A stretch of DNA of 64,000 nucleotides from Pollutimonas bauzanensis (GTDB lineage: Bacteria > Pseudomonadota > Gammaproteobacteria > Burkholderiales > Burkholderiaceae_B), in NCBI RefSeq assembly GCF_900129885.1, contig NZ_FQXE01000016.1:62001-126000 (forward strand). The letters run 5' to 3'. Under the pieces are notes generated by a model that had not been told where the DNA came from, ran no database searches, and saw only the letters and a list, made by a program, of their open reading frames with translations. Shown piece after piece: positions 45,819 to 54,933 of the stretch (positions are counted from its first letter, which is position 1; each line of letters begins with the position of its first letter). Both the position numbers and the translations under genes were made by a program.

Positions 45819-47005
45819 CGCCCGGCCGGGGCCGCCGCCACGCCGCGCAGGAAATCCAGCGCGAAGTCGATTTCCTGTTCGGTATTGAAGTAATGCGGCG
45901 AAGCCCTGACCAGCACGGGAAGCCGGCGGCGCTCGGCATCCAGCAGCGTGCTGGACGGCGGCGTGACGCCTATCACTATGCCGGCCCGCGCGGCCAGGTC
46001 CACGACCTCCTGCGCCGGCCTGCCGGCCACGGTAAAGGAAACTATCGCCGATGGCCGGCTGCCCAGGTCTTGCACCGTCGCGCCTGGCAGTTCCTCCAGC
46101 CCGGCGCGCAAGCGCCCGGCCAGGATCGCGCAGCGCGCCGCGATGCTGTCCATGCCTATGTCCATCGCATAATCCATGGCCGCGACCAAGCCCGTGCGGG
46201 CCACATAGTTCGATTCCCAGGTTTCATAACGGCGCGCGTCGCCGCGCAGCTGATACCGGTCGCGCTCCACCCAGGGAGCGGAAAAATGATCTATCGTGTG
46301 CGGTTCAAGCTGAGGCATGAAGCTCTCGCGGACATACAGCAAGCCGGTGCCGCGCGGGCCGCGCAGGAACTTGCGCCCAGTCGCCGACAGCATATCGCAG
46401 CCCAGCGCCTCGACGTCCACCGGCAACTGCCCGAGCGCCTGGCAGGCGTCCAGCAGATAGGCGATGCCGTGGGCGCGGGCTAGCCGCCCCACCTCGGCGG
46501 CGGGGTTGGTCAGGCCGCCGTTGGTCGGGATCCATGTCAGGCAGATCAGCCTTGTACGCACGGTGATCATGCGGCGCAGCGCATCCAGGTCGACCTCGCC
46601 GGCGGCGCCGCTGGGGATCACCTGGATCTCGATGCCCAGGCGCTCGCGCAACTGCAGGAGCGCCACGAAATTGGCGCCGTATTCGGCCTCGCACGTCAGC
46701 ACGACATCGCCGGCTTTCAGGCGCATGGAATAGCAGGCCATCTGCCAGGCGGCCGTGGCGCTTTCCATGAATGCGATCTCCTGCGGCGCGGCATTGATCA
46801 GCCGCGCCGCGCACGCATAGGCGCCCGACAGGCGCGCCGATCCGCGCTCATAGGCCTGGTAGCCGCCCAGCTCCTGTTCGAGATCGAGATAAGCGCGCAT
46901 GGCCTGGACCACCGGGGCGGGCATGAGCGACGAGCCCGCGCTCATCAGAAAAACCCGCTGCGCCGCGGCGGGCGTATCCGCGCGTATGCGTGCCATGTCC
47001 AACAT
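45815..47005 (-). CDS. Class V aminotransferase-fold PLP enzyme
   Basis: PLP enzyme of 396 aa resembling isopenicillin-N-epimerase/cysteine-desulfurase-like proteins. The cofactor lysine lies in SATGRKFLRGPRGTGLLYV; the aspartate that pairs with the PLP ring is in LLDACQALGQLPVD; an early MESATAAWQMA region binds phosphate. The substrate is unknown. It is convergent with ycaO, the two stops overlapping by 4 bp. Unlike cysteine desulfurases it shows no obvious catalytic Cys loop, so an epimerase, lyase or C-S lyase role is as likely. Confidence 0.78.
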   Translation of the reverse strand: MLDMARIRADTPAAAQRVFLMSAGSSLMPAPVVQAMRAYLDLEQELGGYQAYERGSARLSGAYACAARLINAAPQEIAFMESATAAWQMACYSMRLKAGDVVLTCEAEYGANFVALLQLRERLGIEIQVIPSGAAGEVDLDALRRMITVRTRLICLTWIPTNGGLTNPAAEVGRLARAHGIAYLLDACQALGQLPVDVEALGCDMLSATGRKFLRGPRGTGLLYVRESFMPQLEPHTIDHFSAPWVERDRYQLRGDARRYETWESNYVARTGLVAAMDYAMDIGMDSIAARCAILAGRLRAGLEELPGATVQDLGSRPSAIVSFTVAGRPAQEVVDLAARAGIVIGVTPPSSTLLDAERRRLPVLVRASPHYFNTEQEIDFALDFLRGVAAAPAGR

Positions 47006-47121
47006 GATTCATCCTGTTCGAGTCCGGGCCGCCGCGGCGGCCCCAGGCCCCAGTATATGCAGCGGACATGGAAATGGGCGCCGAAGCGCCCTGCCTGCTG
47101 CGGCAACGGCAGCGGTCCTGC

Positions 47122-47259
47122 TTACTTCTTCTTGGCGTCCGACGACTGCGAGCCGCCCTTGGCAGCGGTTGAACCGAAAGGCGAAGCCGGCACCGCCGGC
47201 TTGGGCGCCTGCTTAGGTTTTTTTGCTTCTTTATTTCCGCGTAATTGACCTTTTGCCAT
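47122..47259 (-). CDS. Small Lys/Pro-rich conserved protein (45 aa)
   Basis: A 45-residue basic protein starting MAKGQLRGNKEAKKPKQ and ending SSDAKKK, with a Pro/Ala-rich middle. It has an AAGGAG ribosome site 8 nt before the ATG and codon use like its neighbours, so I believe it is expressed. Short proteins beginning MAKGQ-R-NKEAKKPK are widespread in Burkholderiales, from memory; their function is unknown. It is monocistronic, with a 231-nt gap to the divergent DUF4168 gene. Confidence 0.75.
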   Translation of the reverse strand: MAKGQLRGNKEAKKPKQAPKPAVPASPFGSTAAKGGSQSSDAKKK

Positions 47260-47491
47260 GGAAATACTCCTTGAACGACGAAAGTTACATGCCAAATGGC
47301 CCCACTAGCATACGCGTTATTTGCGCGCTGCGGGCGACTGCCCGATATTCGCGCGGCAATTGCCGCAAACCCGGCGGTTTTATGGGTTACGCCCCGTTTC
47401 GCTTCGATAACAATCTCTACGGCAAAACCCTTGAAGTATCTCCAATTGCTGTCATGATGAAGTGTCATTCACAGTAATTGAAGGAGATTGC

Positions 47492-47872
47492 ATGCAAAAA
47501 TGGATCACAAGCACCTTATCCGCCAGCCTGCTTGCTGCCGGACTCTGCGGCGGCGCGGCCATGGCCCAGCAAAGTCCTCCTCCAGCCGGCAACGCGCCCA
47601 TGGCGGCGCCGGCCGCCAACTACTCCGACGCGCAGCTGGAAAAATTCGTCAGCGCCTCGCAGAAGATTGCCATGATTTCGCAGGAATACACCCCCAAGCT
47701 GGAAGCATCGAAGGATGAGGAGTCAAGGAACAAGGTCTTCAAGCAGGCCGATGACGAAATGGTCAAGGCGGTGCATGACGAAGGCATGACGGTCGACCAG
47801 TTCAATGGCATGAACCAGGCGGTTCAACAGAACCCGCAGCTGGTCCAGCGCGTGCAGAAAATGGTCAAATAG
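47492..47872 (+). CDS. DUF4168-type periplasmic protein
   Basis: A 126-aa exported protein. The signal peptide ([18 protein letters not shown]) is followed by a short Pro/Ala linker and a helical domain ([20 protein letters not shown], later [20 protein letters not shown]) like DUF4168. Function is unknown. The ATG at 47492 has AAGGAG 7 nt upstream. Its 3' end overlaps the chemoreceptor gene by 8 bp in convergent orientation. Confidence 0.82.
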   Translation: MQKWITSTLSASLLAAGLCGGAAMAQQSPPPAGNAPMAAPAANYSDAQLEKFVSASQKIAMISQEYTPKLEASKDEESRNKVFKQADDEMVKAVHDEGMTVDQFNGMNQAVQQNPQLVQRVQKMVK

Positions 47873-49523
47873 CGGCCGGGCGGCCCGAGCCGGCCCGCCT
47901 TCGAAGCGGCGCGGGCGGCAGGAAGGCAGCGGCCACGGGCTGGATGGCGGCCGCCGTGTGGCCCACATTGAAGGCCCGCAGCGCCAGGGCCAGTTGCCGG
48001 GCCTGCTCGTTCAGGTTGCTGGTGGCCAGGGCGGATTCTTCCACGAGGGCGGCGTTTTGCTGAGTGGCCTCGCTGAGCTGCAATACCGCCTGGTTGACTT
48101 GGCCCAGGCCGGCCGTCTGTTCGACGGTAGCGGCGCTGATTTCACTGATCAAATCATTGACCCGCTTGACCTGAGCCACGACGTCCGCCATGGCGGCGCC
48201 CGCCATATCGACCATCTTCCGCCCCGCCTCGACTTTCTGGACGCTGTCGCCGATCAGCGCCTTGATGTCGCTGGCCGCGGCCGCGCTGTTTTGCGCGAGG
48301 CGGCGCACTTCCGCGGCCACGACGGCGAAGCCGCGGCCCCCCTCGCCGGCGCGCGCCGCCTCGACGGCCGCGTTCAGGGCCAGGATATTGGTCTGGAACG
48401 CAATGCTGTCGACCACGCCGATAATGTCGGAAATCTTCCTCGAGGAATTGTCGATTTCCCCCATGGTCGCCACCACGCCATTGACGACCTGGCCGCCATT
48501 GCTGGCCGCGCTGCTGGCCGAGGAGGCCAGCCTGGCGGCCTGCCCGGCCACGTCCGCATTGCTTTGGACGGTGCTGGAGAGCTGTTCCATCGCCGCGGCG
48601 GTCTGCGTCAGGTTGGCCGCCTGCTCTTCGGTGCGCTGCGATAAATCGGCGTTGCCGGCGGCAATCTGGCCCGAGCCCTCGGCAATGCTGTCGCTGCTGC
48701 GGCTGACCGAACCGACCACCATGCGCAGGGATTCCTGCATCCGGCTGATCGCCTGCACTATGCTGCCCTGCACCGCCCTGGAGGCGTCGATGGGGGTGGT
48801 CAAATCGCCTTGCGCGATGGCATTGGCCACCCGCGCGACGTCGCCGGGTTCGCCGCCCAGCTGGCGCGTCAGGCTGCGCGCCAGCAGCATGCCGGCGGCG
48901 ATGCCCAGCAGCACCCCGCCCAGCGTCAGCCACATCATGACGCGGCGGGCGCGGGCGTAGACGAGTTCCGTTTCATGATTCAGCGCGTCGGCATTGCTTT
49001 GCTTTTGCGCCAGCAGCGCGGTGATCAGGGCTTCCGCCCTGGTGGCCAGGGGCAGGGCCCCGCTCAGCAGGATGGCCAGGGAATCGCCGGCCCGCCCGCC
49101 GGCGTCGGCCGGCGCCGGAGAAATGATTTCCTTGAGCTTGGCCTCGTAGGCCGACACCGCCGCGCCGGCGTCCGTGGCTATCGACTTTTCGGATTCGGTG
49201 GCCAGCGTTGCCGCCGCGCTGTCCAGCGCCTGTTTATGCCTTTGGAAATACGACTCCATCGCCGCCACCTCGCGGTCGCGGTCCTGCCCGTTGGCGGCCA
49301 GCAGTGCGCCGCGCGCGGCGCGGCCGGCCGCCACGAGATTCATGCGCGCGTCCGCCGCATAGCGCAAGCCCACCGTTTCCCTTTCGTACATGAGGGATGC
49401 CAGCGATTTGATCCGCCCGGTGGATTCCAGCCCCAGCGCCCCTATCACCGCCGCGACGCAGGCGCCCGCCATGAATGCGCCTATCAGTTTGGTGCCGACT
49501 TTCAAGCTGCTGAACCAATTCAT
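47865..49523 (-). CDS. Methyl-accepting chemotaxis protein facing merR
   Basis: Chemoreceptor of 552 aa: N-terminal membrane helix ([20 protein letters not shown], about 12-31), a periplasmic four-helix-bundle-type sensor (about 32-190) without cysteine, a second helix ([20 protein letters not shown]), a HAMP domain, and a long cytoplasmic signalling coiled coil with the conserved hairpin ([20 protein letters not shown]). The C-terminus lacks a clear CheR-docking pentapeptide and ends Pro/Arg-rich. The ATG at 49523 has a GGAGG site. The only promoter I see upstream is the MerR-type one at 49669-49699, pointing at this gene with a leader of about 140 nt. Metal-regulated expression of a chemoreceptor is inferred. 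Confidence 0.9.
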   Translation of the reverse strand: MNWFSSLKVGTKLIGAFMAGACVAAVIGALGLESTGRIKSLASLMYERETVGLRYAADARMNLVAAGRAARGALLAANGQDRDREVAAMESYFQRHKQALDSAAATLATESEKSIATDAGAAVSAYEAKLKEIISPAPADAGGRAGDSLAILLSGALPLATRAEALITALLAQKQSNADALNHETELVYARARRVMMWLTLGGVLLGIAAGMLLARSLTRQLGGEPGDVARVANAIAQGDLTTPIDASRAVQGSIVQAISRMQESLRMVVGSVSRSSDSIAEGSGQIAAGNADLSQRTEEQAANLTQTAAAMEQLSSTVQSNADVAGQAARLASSASSAASNGGQVVNGVVATMGEIDNSSRKISDIIGVVDSIAFQTNILALNAAVEAARAGEGGRGFAVVAAEVRRLAQNSAAAASDIKALIGDSVQKVEAGRKMVDMAGAAMADVVAQVKRVNDLISEISAATVEQTAGLGQVNQAVLQLSEATQQNAALVEESALATSNLNEQARQLALALRAFNVGHTAAAIQPVAAAFLPPAPLRRRAGSGRPAAI

Positions 49524-49668
49524 CCCTACCTCCAAGGCGCCGGGTGGACCAGAACCAAAGACTGCTATAGCCAGGGCGGGGAAACCAGCGGCTGGTTTGA
49601 TTCCCATTAAGCGCCCAGGCCTGGCAACCGGCTAACATGTTTTCTTGGGGCTTTTTTGATGAGCGGAA

Positions 49669-49699
49669 AGTTAACGTCCGTACCATGGTACGGAGTCAA
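49669..49699 (-). promoter_or_regulatory. MerR-type promoter/operator (19-bp spacer with CCGTAC/GTACGG dyad)
   Basis: On the minus strand, -35 TTGACT (49699-49694) and -10 TTAACT (49674-49669) are separated by exactly 19 bp. The spacer contains the perfect 16-bp palindrome CCGTACCATGGTACGG (49678-49693). The long spacer and the CCGTAC-N4-GTACGG dyad immediately after TTGACT are the features of the Tn21/Tn501 mercury-resistance promoter. The promoter directs transcription to the chemoreceptor gene; the merR gene starts 9 bp from the other edge, so MerR would also control itself. Confidence 0.85.
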
Positions 49700-49707
49700 G
49701 GGCTTCT

Positions 49708-50145
49708 ATGAAACCAGGCAATCTGACCACGCGTCCAAGGGATAGGCCGGAGTTCTTCACTATCGGCCAGCTGGCGAAACTGGCCGGCGTCAATATTGAA
49801 ACCGTGCGCTACTACCAGCGCCTGGGCCTGCTGGCCGAGCCGCGCAAACCCGCAAGCGGCTACCGGCGCTATCCTGTCCAGGCCGTCGAAGACATCTGCT
49901 TCATCAAGCGCGCCCAGGCCCTGGGGTTCACGCTCAGGGAAATCGCCAGCGTGTTCCATCCGGAAGCCACCGGCGCCTGCGCGGATGTTTCCGCCCTGGC
50001 CGCCGGCAAAGTCAGCCTGCTGGAACGCCGGATCGCCGAACTGAGCAAGGTGCGCGACGCTCTGGCGGCCTTGGTGAAGGAATGCGCCCGATGCCGGGCG
50101 CTGGGCGCGCCGGCCTGCGTCATCCGGCAGGCCATGCAGGGCTGA
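49708..50145 (+). CDS. merR: MerR-family metal-responsive regulator (mercury type)
   Basis: Regulator of 145 aa. The winged-helix domain is very close to Tn501 MerR (FTIGQLAKLAGVNIETVRYY, then GLLAEPRKP and AQALGFTLREIA). A dimerisation helix carries Cys91; Cys126, Cys129 and Cys137 follow in KECARCRALGAPACVI. Spacing Cys91-Cys126 equals the 35 of MerR Cys82-Cys117, while the last loop is one or two residues different. The three-Cys pattern and the operator next to it favour Hg(II), although Pb or Cd sensors of the family use related patterns. No merT, merP or merA gene is present in the window. Confidence 0.88.
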   Translation: MKPGNLTTRPRDRPEFFTIGQLAKLAGVNIETVRYYQRLGLLAEPRKPASGYRRYPVQAVEDICFIKRAQALGFTLREIASVFHPEATGACADVSALAAGKVSLLERRIAELSKVRDALAALVKECARCRALGAPACVIRQAMQG

Positions 50146-50209
50146 AACCAAACCGCGATGCGGCGGGAAATTCAGGGATGTGTGGCGCCCCGCCCATGGC
50201 TGACGGACG

Positions 50210-51043
50210 TCAGAACCTGAAGAGGGCCTTGGGCGTGTCGGAAAGCATTTGCAGGGCGTCGCCCGGATTTTCCACGCTATTGATGAGCCAGTTCAGGCCG
50301 GCCCGATAATCGTCCGCGGCGTCATGCCCGGCGCAGGGCCAGTTGCTGCCCCACATCAGCCTGCGGGGTGAAAAGTGCCGCAGGAACAGCTGGACCATGG
50401 CCTTTTCCGGTTCCGTTCCATATTCCGGCCGCGTCGGGCAGCCCGCCGACAGTTTCAACCAGACGCTTCCCGTGGACGAAAGATCCAGCAGCGGCCGCAA
50501 TCGGTCCGGCTCGATGCCTGCCTTTGAGCCAGGTCCGCCCAGGCAATCCACCACCACCTTGCACCCTTGCGCCAGCAAAGGCCCCGCCACACCGGACAAC
50601 TGGTCCATGGCGCAATGCACCTCGACGTGCCAGTCCAGCGCATTGACGGTTTCGAGCAGGCCTTGCCAGGCCCGGCCCGCCAGATTCGGGGGATGGATGC
50701 CGGAAAAATCCAGGCGGACGCCCACCACCCCCGCGCCATTCATGCGTTCCAGCATGGCCGCGCCGCTTGCCGGGTCCACCGCGGCCACGCCGCGGCACCG
50801 CCCTTGCGCCCGTTCCAGCGACTCCAGCAAAAAGCTGTTGTCGCAGCCCAGGAAGCCCGGCTGCACCAGCACCCCGTTCGTCAAGCCGTTGGCGGCGAGC
50901 AAAGCCAGATAAGTATCCAGCCCGGCATCATGGCCAGGCTTGCACCCATAGCCGGGCGCCGCCTCCAGGTCACGATGAAACACATATGCATGAGTATCGA
51001 CGATTGTGCCAGGCAATCCGGAAACCAAAGGGTGTACGGTCAT
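50210..51043 (-). CDS. Amidohydrolase-2 family metal-dependent hydrolase
   Basis: Protein of 277 aa of the amidohydrolase-2 family, similar to 2-pyrone-4,6-dicarboxylate lactonase and related hydrolases. It begins VDTHAYVFHRDLEAAPGYG, where the usual metal-binding HxH is altered to HAYVFH. Other motifs are GVLVQPGFLGCDN, VRLDFSG, WHVEVHC and, near the C-terminus, RRLMWGSNWPCAG with the catalytic-type region and DDYRAGLNWL. It is divergent from the LysR regulator at 51212 and is probably its target. The substrate is likely an aromatic-derived lactone, inferred from family only. Confidence 0.78.
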   Translation of the reverse strand: MTVHPLVSGLPGTIVDTHAYVFHRDLEAAPGYGCKPGHDAGLDTYLALLAANGLTNGVLVQPGFLGCDNSFLLESLERAQGRCRGVAAVDPASGAAMLERMNGAGVVGVRLDFSGIHPPNLAGRAWQGLLETVNALDWHVEVHCAMDQLSGVAGPLLAQGCKVVVDCLGGPGSKAGIEPDRLRPLLDLSSTGSVWLKLSAGCPTRPEYGTEPEKAMVQLFLRHFSPRRLMWGSNWPCAGHDAADDYRAGLNWLINSVENPGDALQMLSDTPKALFRF

Positions 51044-51211
51044 TCATGTCTCGAAATTTGGGTCTATCCCCCATAAAGAGCCTCGCTACGCAGGCATTCA
51101 GGCAACACGCTCAAAATGTCATTGCGTAATCATTATGGAACCGACGCTATTCTAGATAGCATTTCCATATTGATCTATTATTGAAACAATATTTATTCAT
51201 ATTGATTTGAT

Positions 51212-52072
51212 ATGCAACTGAGCCAGCTAAGAAATTTCATGGCGGTGATCGAACACGGCGCCATCAGCAAGGCCGCTGAAAAGCTGGACGTTGCGCAGCC
51301 GGCCCTGAGCCAGTCCATCAGCCGCATGGAAAAAAGGCTGGGAGTCGTGCTGTTCGAGCGGTCCCGGCGCGGCGCCCTGCCCACCGTCGCCGCAAGGGCC
51401 ATCGTGGACGATGTGCGCCACGGCCTGTCGAAACTGGAAGAGGCGGGCCGCAAGGCGCGCGCCACGCAGGCGGGGCGCGCCGGCACCCTGAAAATCGGCC
51501 TGGTGTCTTCGGCGCTATTCGAGGTCCTTCCCGACGCCCTCAAGAAAATCAAGCAACTGGCGCCCGACCTGGCGCTGGAATTCATGGAAATGGGCAACGA
51601 CGACCAGACCGAAGCGCTGAAACAGGGCATCATCCACGTCGGGCTGATCCATTCCCCGATCGCCATCAGCGGGCGCATGCATCAAAAAATCCTGCGCCAG
51701 GACAGGCTGATAGCCGCGGTGCCGAGCCGGCTGGCCAAATCCAGCGGCGGCAGGATCACCCTGCAGGAAATGGCGGAATGCGGACTGGTGCTTTACCCTA
51801 AAGAACAGTTTCCCCACATGTATTTCGGCATTGCCGAAGCGATCCGCAAGCTGGGCTGCGAATTCAAGATCAACCAGCACGCCAACCGGACCATGACCGT
51901 GCTGGCCTGCGTGGCGGGAGACCTGGGGATAGGCATGCTGCCCAGCTGGATACGCTCAATGGGCTTCCCGGGGGTGGGCTTCTGCCAGATCGACAACGGC
52001 GACAACCTGCCCTCGTTCGAGCTGCTTGCCGTGGCCGCCCCGCAGTACAAAGCCATGCTGGACTACTTCTGA
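51212..52072 (+). CDS. LysR-family transcriptional regulator
   Basis: Regulator of 286 aa. The N-terminal winged helix reads MQLSQLRNFMAVIEHGAISK then AAEKLDVAQPALSQSI, and the ligand domain starts at GTLKIGLVSSALFEVLPDAL. It is divergent from the amidohydrolase gene. The 168-nt intergenic region is AT-rich near this start and likely holds the shared LysR site. The co-inducer is unknown. Confidence 0.87.
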   Translation: MQLSQLRNFMAVIEHGAISKAAEKLDVAQPALSQSISRMEKRLGVVLFERSRRGALPTVAARAIVDDVRHGLSKLEEAGRKARATQAGRAGTLKIGLVSSALFEVLPDALKKIKQLAPDLALEFMEMGNDDQTEALKQGIIHVGLIHSPIAISGRMHQKILRQDRLIAAVPSRLAKSSGGRITLQEMAECGLVLYPKEQFPHMYFGIAEAIRKLGCEFKINQHANRTMTVLACVAGDLGIGMLPSWIRSMGFPGVGFCQIDNGDNLPSFELLAVAAPQYKAMLDYF

Positions 52073-52075
52073 CGG

Positions 52076-53515
52076 CTACATCAGCACGCTCATGGCGCGC
52101 TGCATGAATTCCGCCACCGGCATGGCCTGGCCGTTGACATTGACGCTATCGTTCTCGTACAGGATCGCGGCGGCCGCCTGGTCGCCATCCACCTTGATCA
52201 GCCCCGCGTCGCGCAGGCGCGACGTGTACTGATCGTAGATCATCGCCCCCAGCATTTCCATTTGCAGCTTTTGCTGCGCATCGCCCTGCGCCTGCCCGAA
52301 GGCCTGTATGAACATGGGCTTGGACAGGGCCAGGTCGAGCTTGACGCGCTTGAGGGTTTCGGCCAGCAGGACGTCCACGGCCTGCTCCGGCGCGCCGCCC
52401 GGACTGGCGAGATCGACTTGCAGGGAAGCCTGGCTTTCGCCCTTGGCGTTCTTCCAGACCAGCGGGTCGATGGCAAGGGACGGATTCGAGGCCAGCACCG
52501 CCATCAGCCTTGCGCGCAGGGCGGCTTCTTCGGCGTCGGTCAGCGCCAGGTCCTGGTCGCCGGCAGCGCCATGCCTGGCCTGGATGGCGTCGTATTCGCC
52601 GGCCAGCGCGGCAAGCGCCGCGACGTCCAGTTGCCTGGCCTTGCCGCCCACCGAAATGCTGCCCAGGTCGATGTCGCCCACCGCGACACGGCCGAAGTCA
52701 TAGCGCAGCGCGCCGTCGAGCAATTCATCTTTTTGCCGGCTGTCCAGATTGATGGACAATTTCTCGACGGTGACGGCGCCTTCGGCCGCGCGGCCCACGA
52801 CCAGGGTGTCGATCGTGGCGCTGCTTTGCGTTTTGATGTCGTTTTCGGCAACCATCGTGGTTTGGCTGCTGCCCTGGATATTCTTGACGTCCAGGTTCTC
52901 GCCGGTTTGCGCGTTGGCCAGCGTGAACGACGCGAATTTTCCCGCAGCCGTATTGTCGTTGAAATCGTTGCTGAAGCTCATTTCGATCGAGCCGCCGCTG
53001 AAGCTGAGCTTGTCGCCGCCCTCGACCAGTTCAGCCGGCGAGAAAGTCCAGGCCGACTTGCCGGTGCCGCCAAAGCCCACCCTGGTCTCGATGCGCAGGG
53101 GTGATGCGCCCTGCTGGCTATCGAACCATTTCTGGGTGGCAGGCGTAGCCACCAGTTGCGCCTGGCTGTGAGCCAGCATGGGAGTGAAATCGCCCGAGCG
53201 CAAAGCGTCCAGGGGAAATGGGCCATGCTGCAGGTGGTCGCGCAGCTTGATGTCGACAGGCTTGCCGTCTTCGTCTTTCAAATGCAGGGAATAAGCCACG
53301 TCGGACGAAAAAAAGCGGCGCTGGTAGTCGCTGATTTCCAGCTTGATCCCGCCCCCGCCCAAGTCGGGGCCCAGCACCTTGAGCAAACGGACATTGGCCT
53401 GCGCCACCACCCGTTCGAGCTCTGCCTGGGCCTGTTTGCCCACATACCAGGTCGCCCCCAGGTATGCGCCGCCGAGGATCACTACGGCACCAATTACGCC
53501 TGCACTTTTTTTCAT
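52076..53515 (-). CDS. YdgA/DUF945-family protein
   Basis: Protein of 479 aa with one N-terminal membrane anchor (GVIGAVVILGGAYLGATWYV) and a large periplasmic beta-rich region with repeats such as LSINLDSRQKDELLDGALRY and VAVGDIDLGSISVGG. Length and pattern fit the DUF945/YdgA family of inner-membrane-anchored periplasmic proteins. Function is unknown. The ATG at 53515 has AGGAAAG upstream. It is convergent with the LysR gene, with 3 nt between stops. Confidence 0.8.
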   Translation of the reverse strand: MKKSAGVIGAVVILGGAYLGATWYVGKQAQAELERVVAQANVRLLKVLGPDLGGGGIKLEISDYQRRFFSSDVAYSLHLKDEDGKPVDIKLRDHLQHGPFPLDALRSGDFTPMLAHSQAQLVATPATQKWFDSQQGASPLRIETRVGFGGTGKSAWTFSPAELVEGGDKLSFSGGSIEMSFSNDFNDNTAAGKFASFTLANAQTGENLDVKNIQGSSQTTMVAENDIKTQSSATIDTLVVGRAAEGAVTVEKLSINLDSRQKDELLDGALRYDFGRVAVGDIDLGSISVGGKARQLDVAALAALAGEYDAIQARHGAAGDQDLALTDAEEAALRARLMAVLASNPSLAIDPLVWKNAKGESQASLQVDLASPGGAPEQAVDVLLAETLKRVKLDLALSKPMFIQAFGQAQGDAQQKLQMEMLGAMIYDQYTSRLRDAGLIKVDGDQAAAAILYENDSVNVNGQAMPVAEFMQRAMSVLM

Positions 53516-53684
53516 CGCTTTCCTGTCTGATAGAAATGGCTGAACGCCCGGAAACCATTTAACCATGAATAGGCCTCATGATAGCCCCGCGCGGTCCGGA
53601 TTATCGCCGGCGTTGCCACAATGCCAAAACCTGCATACCATGCACGCTACAACCTTTCAATCCATCACGAGGCAAGCCGACAAC

Positions 53685-54281
53685 ATGGCCGAACCCATTG
53701 ATTTCTATTTCGATTTCTCGTCGCCGTACGCCTATTTCGCGAGCACCGGCATCGAAGCCCTGGCCGCCGAGTCCGGCCGCGAGCTGCGCTGGCGCCCCAT
53801 TTTGCTGGGCCCCATGTTCAAGGCCACGGGCTCGGCCCCGCTGACCGAAGTCCCGCTCAAAGGCAGTTATGCGCGCCACGATTTCGAGCGCACCGCGCGG
53901 CTCTTCGACATTCCCTACCGGCAGCCCGACCCTTTCCCCATCGGCACGGTCAGCGCGGCCCGCTCCGTGCTGTTTCTGCAAAAACAAGGCAGCGACAAGG
54001 TCGCGCCGTGGGCGCGGCGCCTGTTTAGCGCCTATTTCGCCGAACAGCGGAACATCAGCGACACGAACGTCGTGCTGGCGCTGGCCGGGGAAATGGGCTT
54101 GGACAGCGCCGCCATGGCCGCCGGCATCGCCCGGGACGACATCAAAGCGCTATTGAAAACCGAGGTCGAGGGCGCCCTGGCCCGCGGCGTTTTCGGCACG
54201 CCCTTCATTTTCGTGGACGGCGAACCGTTCTGGGGCTTCGACCGCTTCGATCACATCAGGAAGTGGCTGGCGATGGCCTGA
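53685..54281 (+). CDS. 2-hydroxychromene-2-carboxylate isomerase family protein (kappa GST/DsbA fold)
   Basis: Protein of 198 aa with the thioredoxin-fold start IDFYFDFSSPYAYFAS, in which Ser replaces the DsbA cysteines, plus LLGPMFKATG and the C-terminal cis-Pro region GVFGTPFIFVDGEPFWGFDR. Family members act as glutathione-dependent isomerases in aromatic degradation or as kappa-class transferases. I chose the ATG at 53685 (MAEPIDF); the earlier in-frame ATG at 53642 (MHATTF) adds 15 residues of low resemblance. It is convergent with the maleylacetoacetate isomerase-like gene. Confidence 0.83.
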   Translation: MAEPIDFYFDFSSPYAYFASTGIEALAAESGRELRWRPILLGPMFKATGSAPLTEVPLKGSYARHDFERTARLFDIPYRQPDPFPIGTVSAARSVLFLQKQGSDKVAPWARRLFSAYFAEQRNISDTNVVLALAGEMGLDSAAMAAGIARDDIKALLKTEVEGALARGVFGTPFIFVDGEPFWGFDRFDHIRKWLAMA

Positions 54282-54285
54282 GGCT

Positions 54286-54933
54286 TCAGCCTTCGCTGTC
54301 GGGCTGATTGCCGGGCGCGGCCTGCCGGAAGGCCGCGAGTTCGTTGCAGGCCGCGTCGATGCGCAGGACGGTCGGCATGGCGCTCAGGTCGCAATCGTAG
54401 CGGCGCGCATTGGCCACCTGGGGTACAAGAAATAAATCGGCGAAGGTCGGCTGTGCGCCATGGCAATAGCGGCCGGTGTCCGGATGGCCGGCCAGCATGG
54501 TTTCGACGGCGGCCAGCCCTTGCCCGACCCAATGCCGGTACCAGGCGTTCCTGGCCTCTTCGTCCGCTTCCAGCGTGTGCTTCAGGTACTTGAGCACGCG
54601 AAGATTGTTCAGCGGATGGATGTCGCAGGCGATGAATTGCGCGATGGCGCGCACCCTGGCCCGCGCCCGGGCGCCGGCGGGCAATAGCGCGGGCTCGGGA
54701 TGGGTTTCTTCCAGATATTCCAGTATGGCCATGGACTGGCCCACCGCCCAATCGCCATCGGCCAGCGTCGGCACCAGGGCCGTGGGGTTCAACTGGCGAT
54801 AGCCGTCGGACAATTGCTGGCCGCCGTCCTTGAGCAGATGCACCGCCACCGTTTCGTAAGCCAGGCCTTTGAGGTTCAGCGCGATCCGCACCCGGTACGC
54901 CGCCGAACTGCGGAAATAGCTGTAAAGTTTCAT
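54286..54933 (-). CDS. maiA: Maleylacetoacetate isomerase / zeta-class glutathione transferase
   Basis: Protein of 215 aa. The zeta-GST signature YSYFRSSAAYRVRIALNLKG is at the N-terminus, with the active-site Ser pair; VPTLADGDWAVGQSMAILEY binds glutathione; IACDIHPLNNLRVLKYL and PTFADLFLVPQVANA lie in the helical domain. It would isomerise maleylacetoacetate or maleylpyruvate in tyrosine or gentisate breakdown. Its ATG shares one base with the ispH stop (TGATG), so it is co-expressed with that gene without an obvious metabolic link. Confidence 0.85.
   Translation of the reverse strand: MKLYSYFRSSAAYRVRIALNLKGLAYETVAVHLLKDGGQQLSDGYRQLNPTALVPTLADGDWAVGQSMAILEYLEETHPEPALLPAGARARARVRAIAQFIACDIHPLNNLRVLKYLKHTLEADEEARNAWYRHWVGQGLAAVETMLAGHPDTGRYCHGAQPTFADLFLVPQVANARRYDCDLSAMPTVLRIDAACNELAAFRQAAPGNQPDSEG

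Noticed and set aside
47122-47259. The 45-aa Lys-rich frame as a RiPP precursor for the nearby YcaO
   Set aside because: It lacks a leader/core layout and Cys/Ser/Thr-rich core, is 1.3 kb from ycaO on the other strand, and resembles a widespread small protein type.
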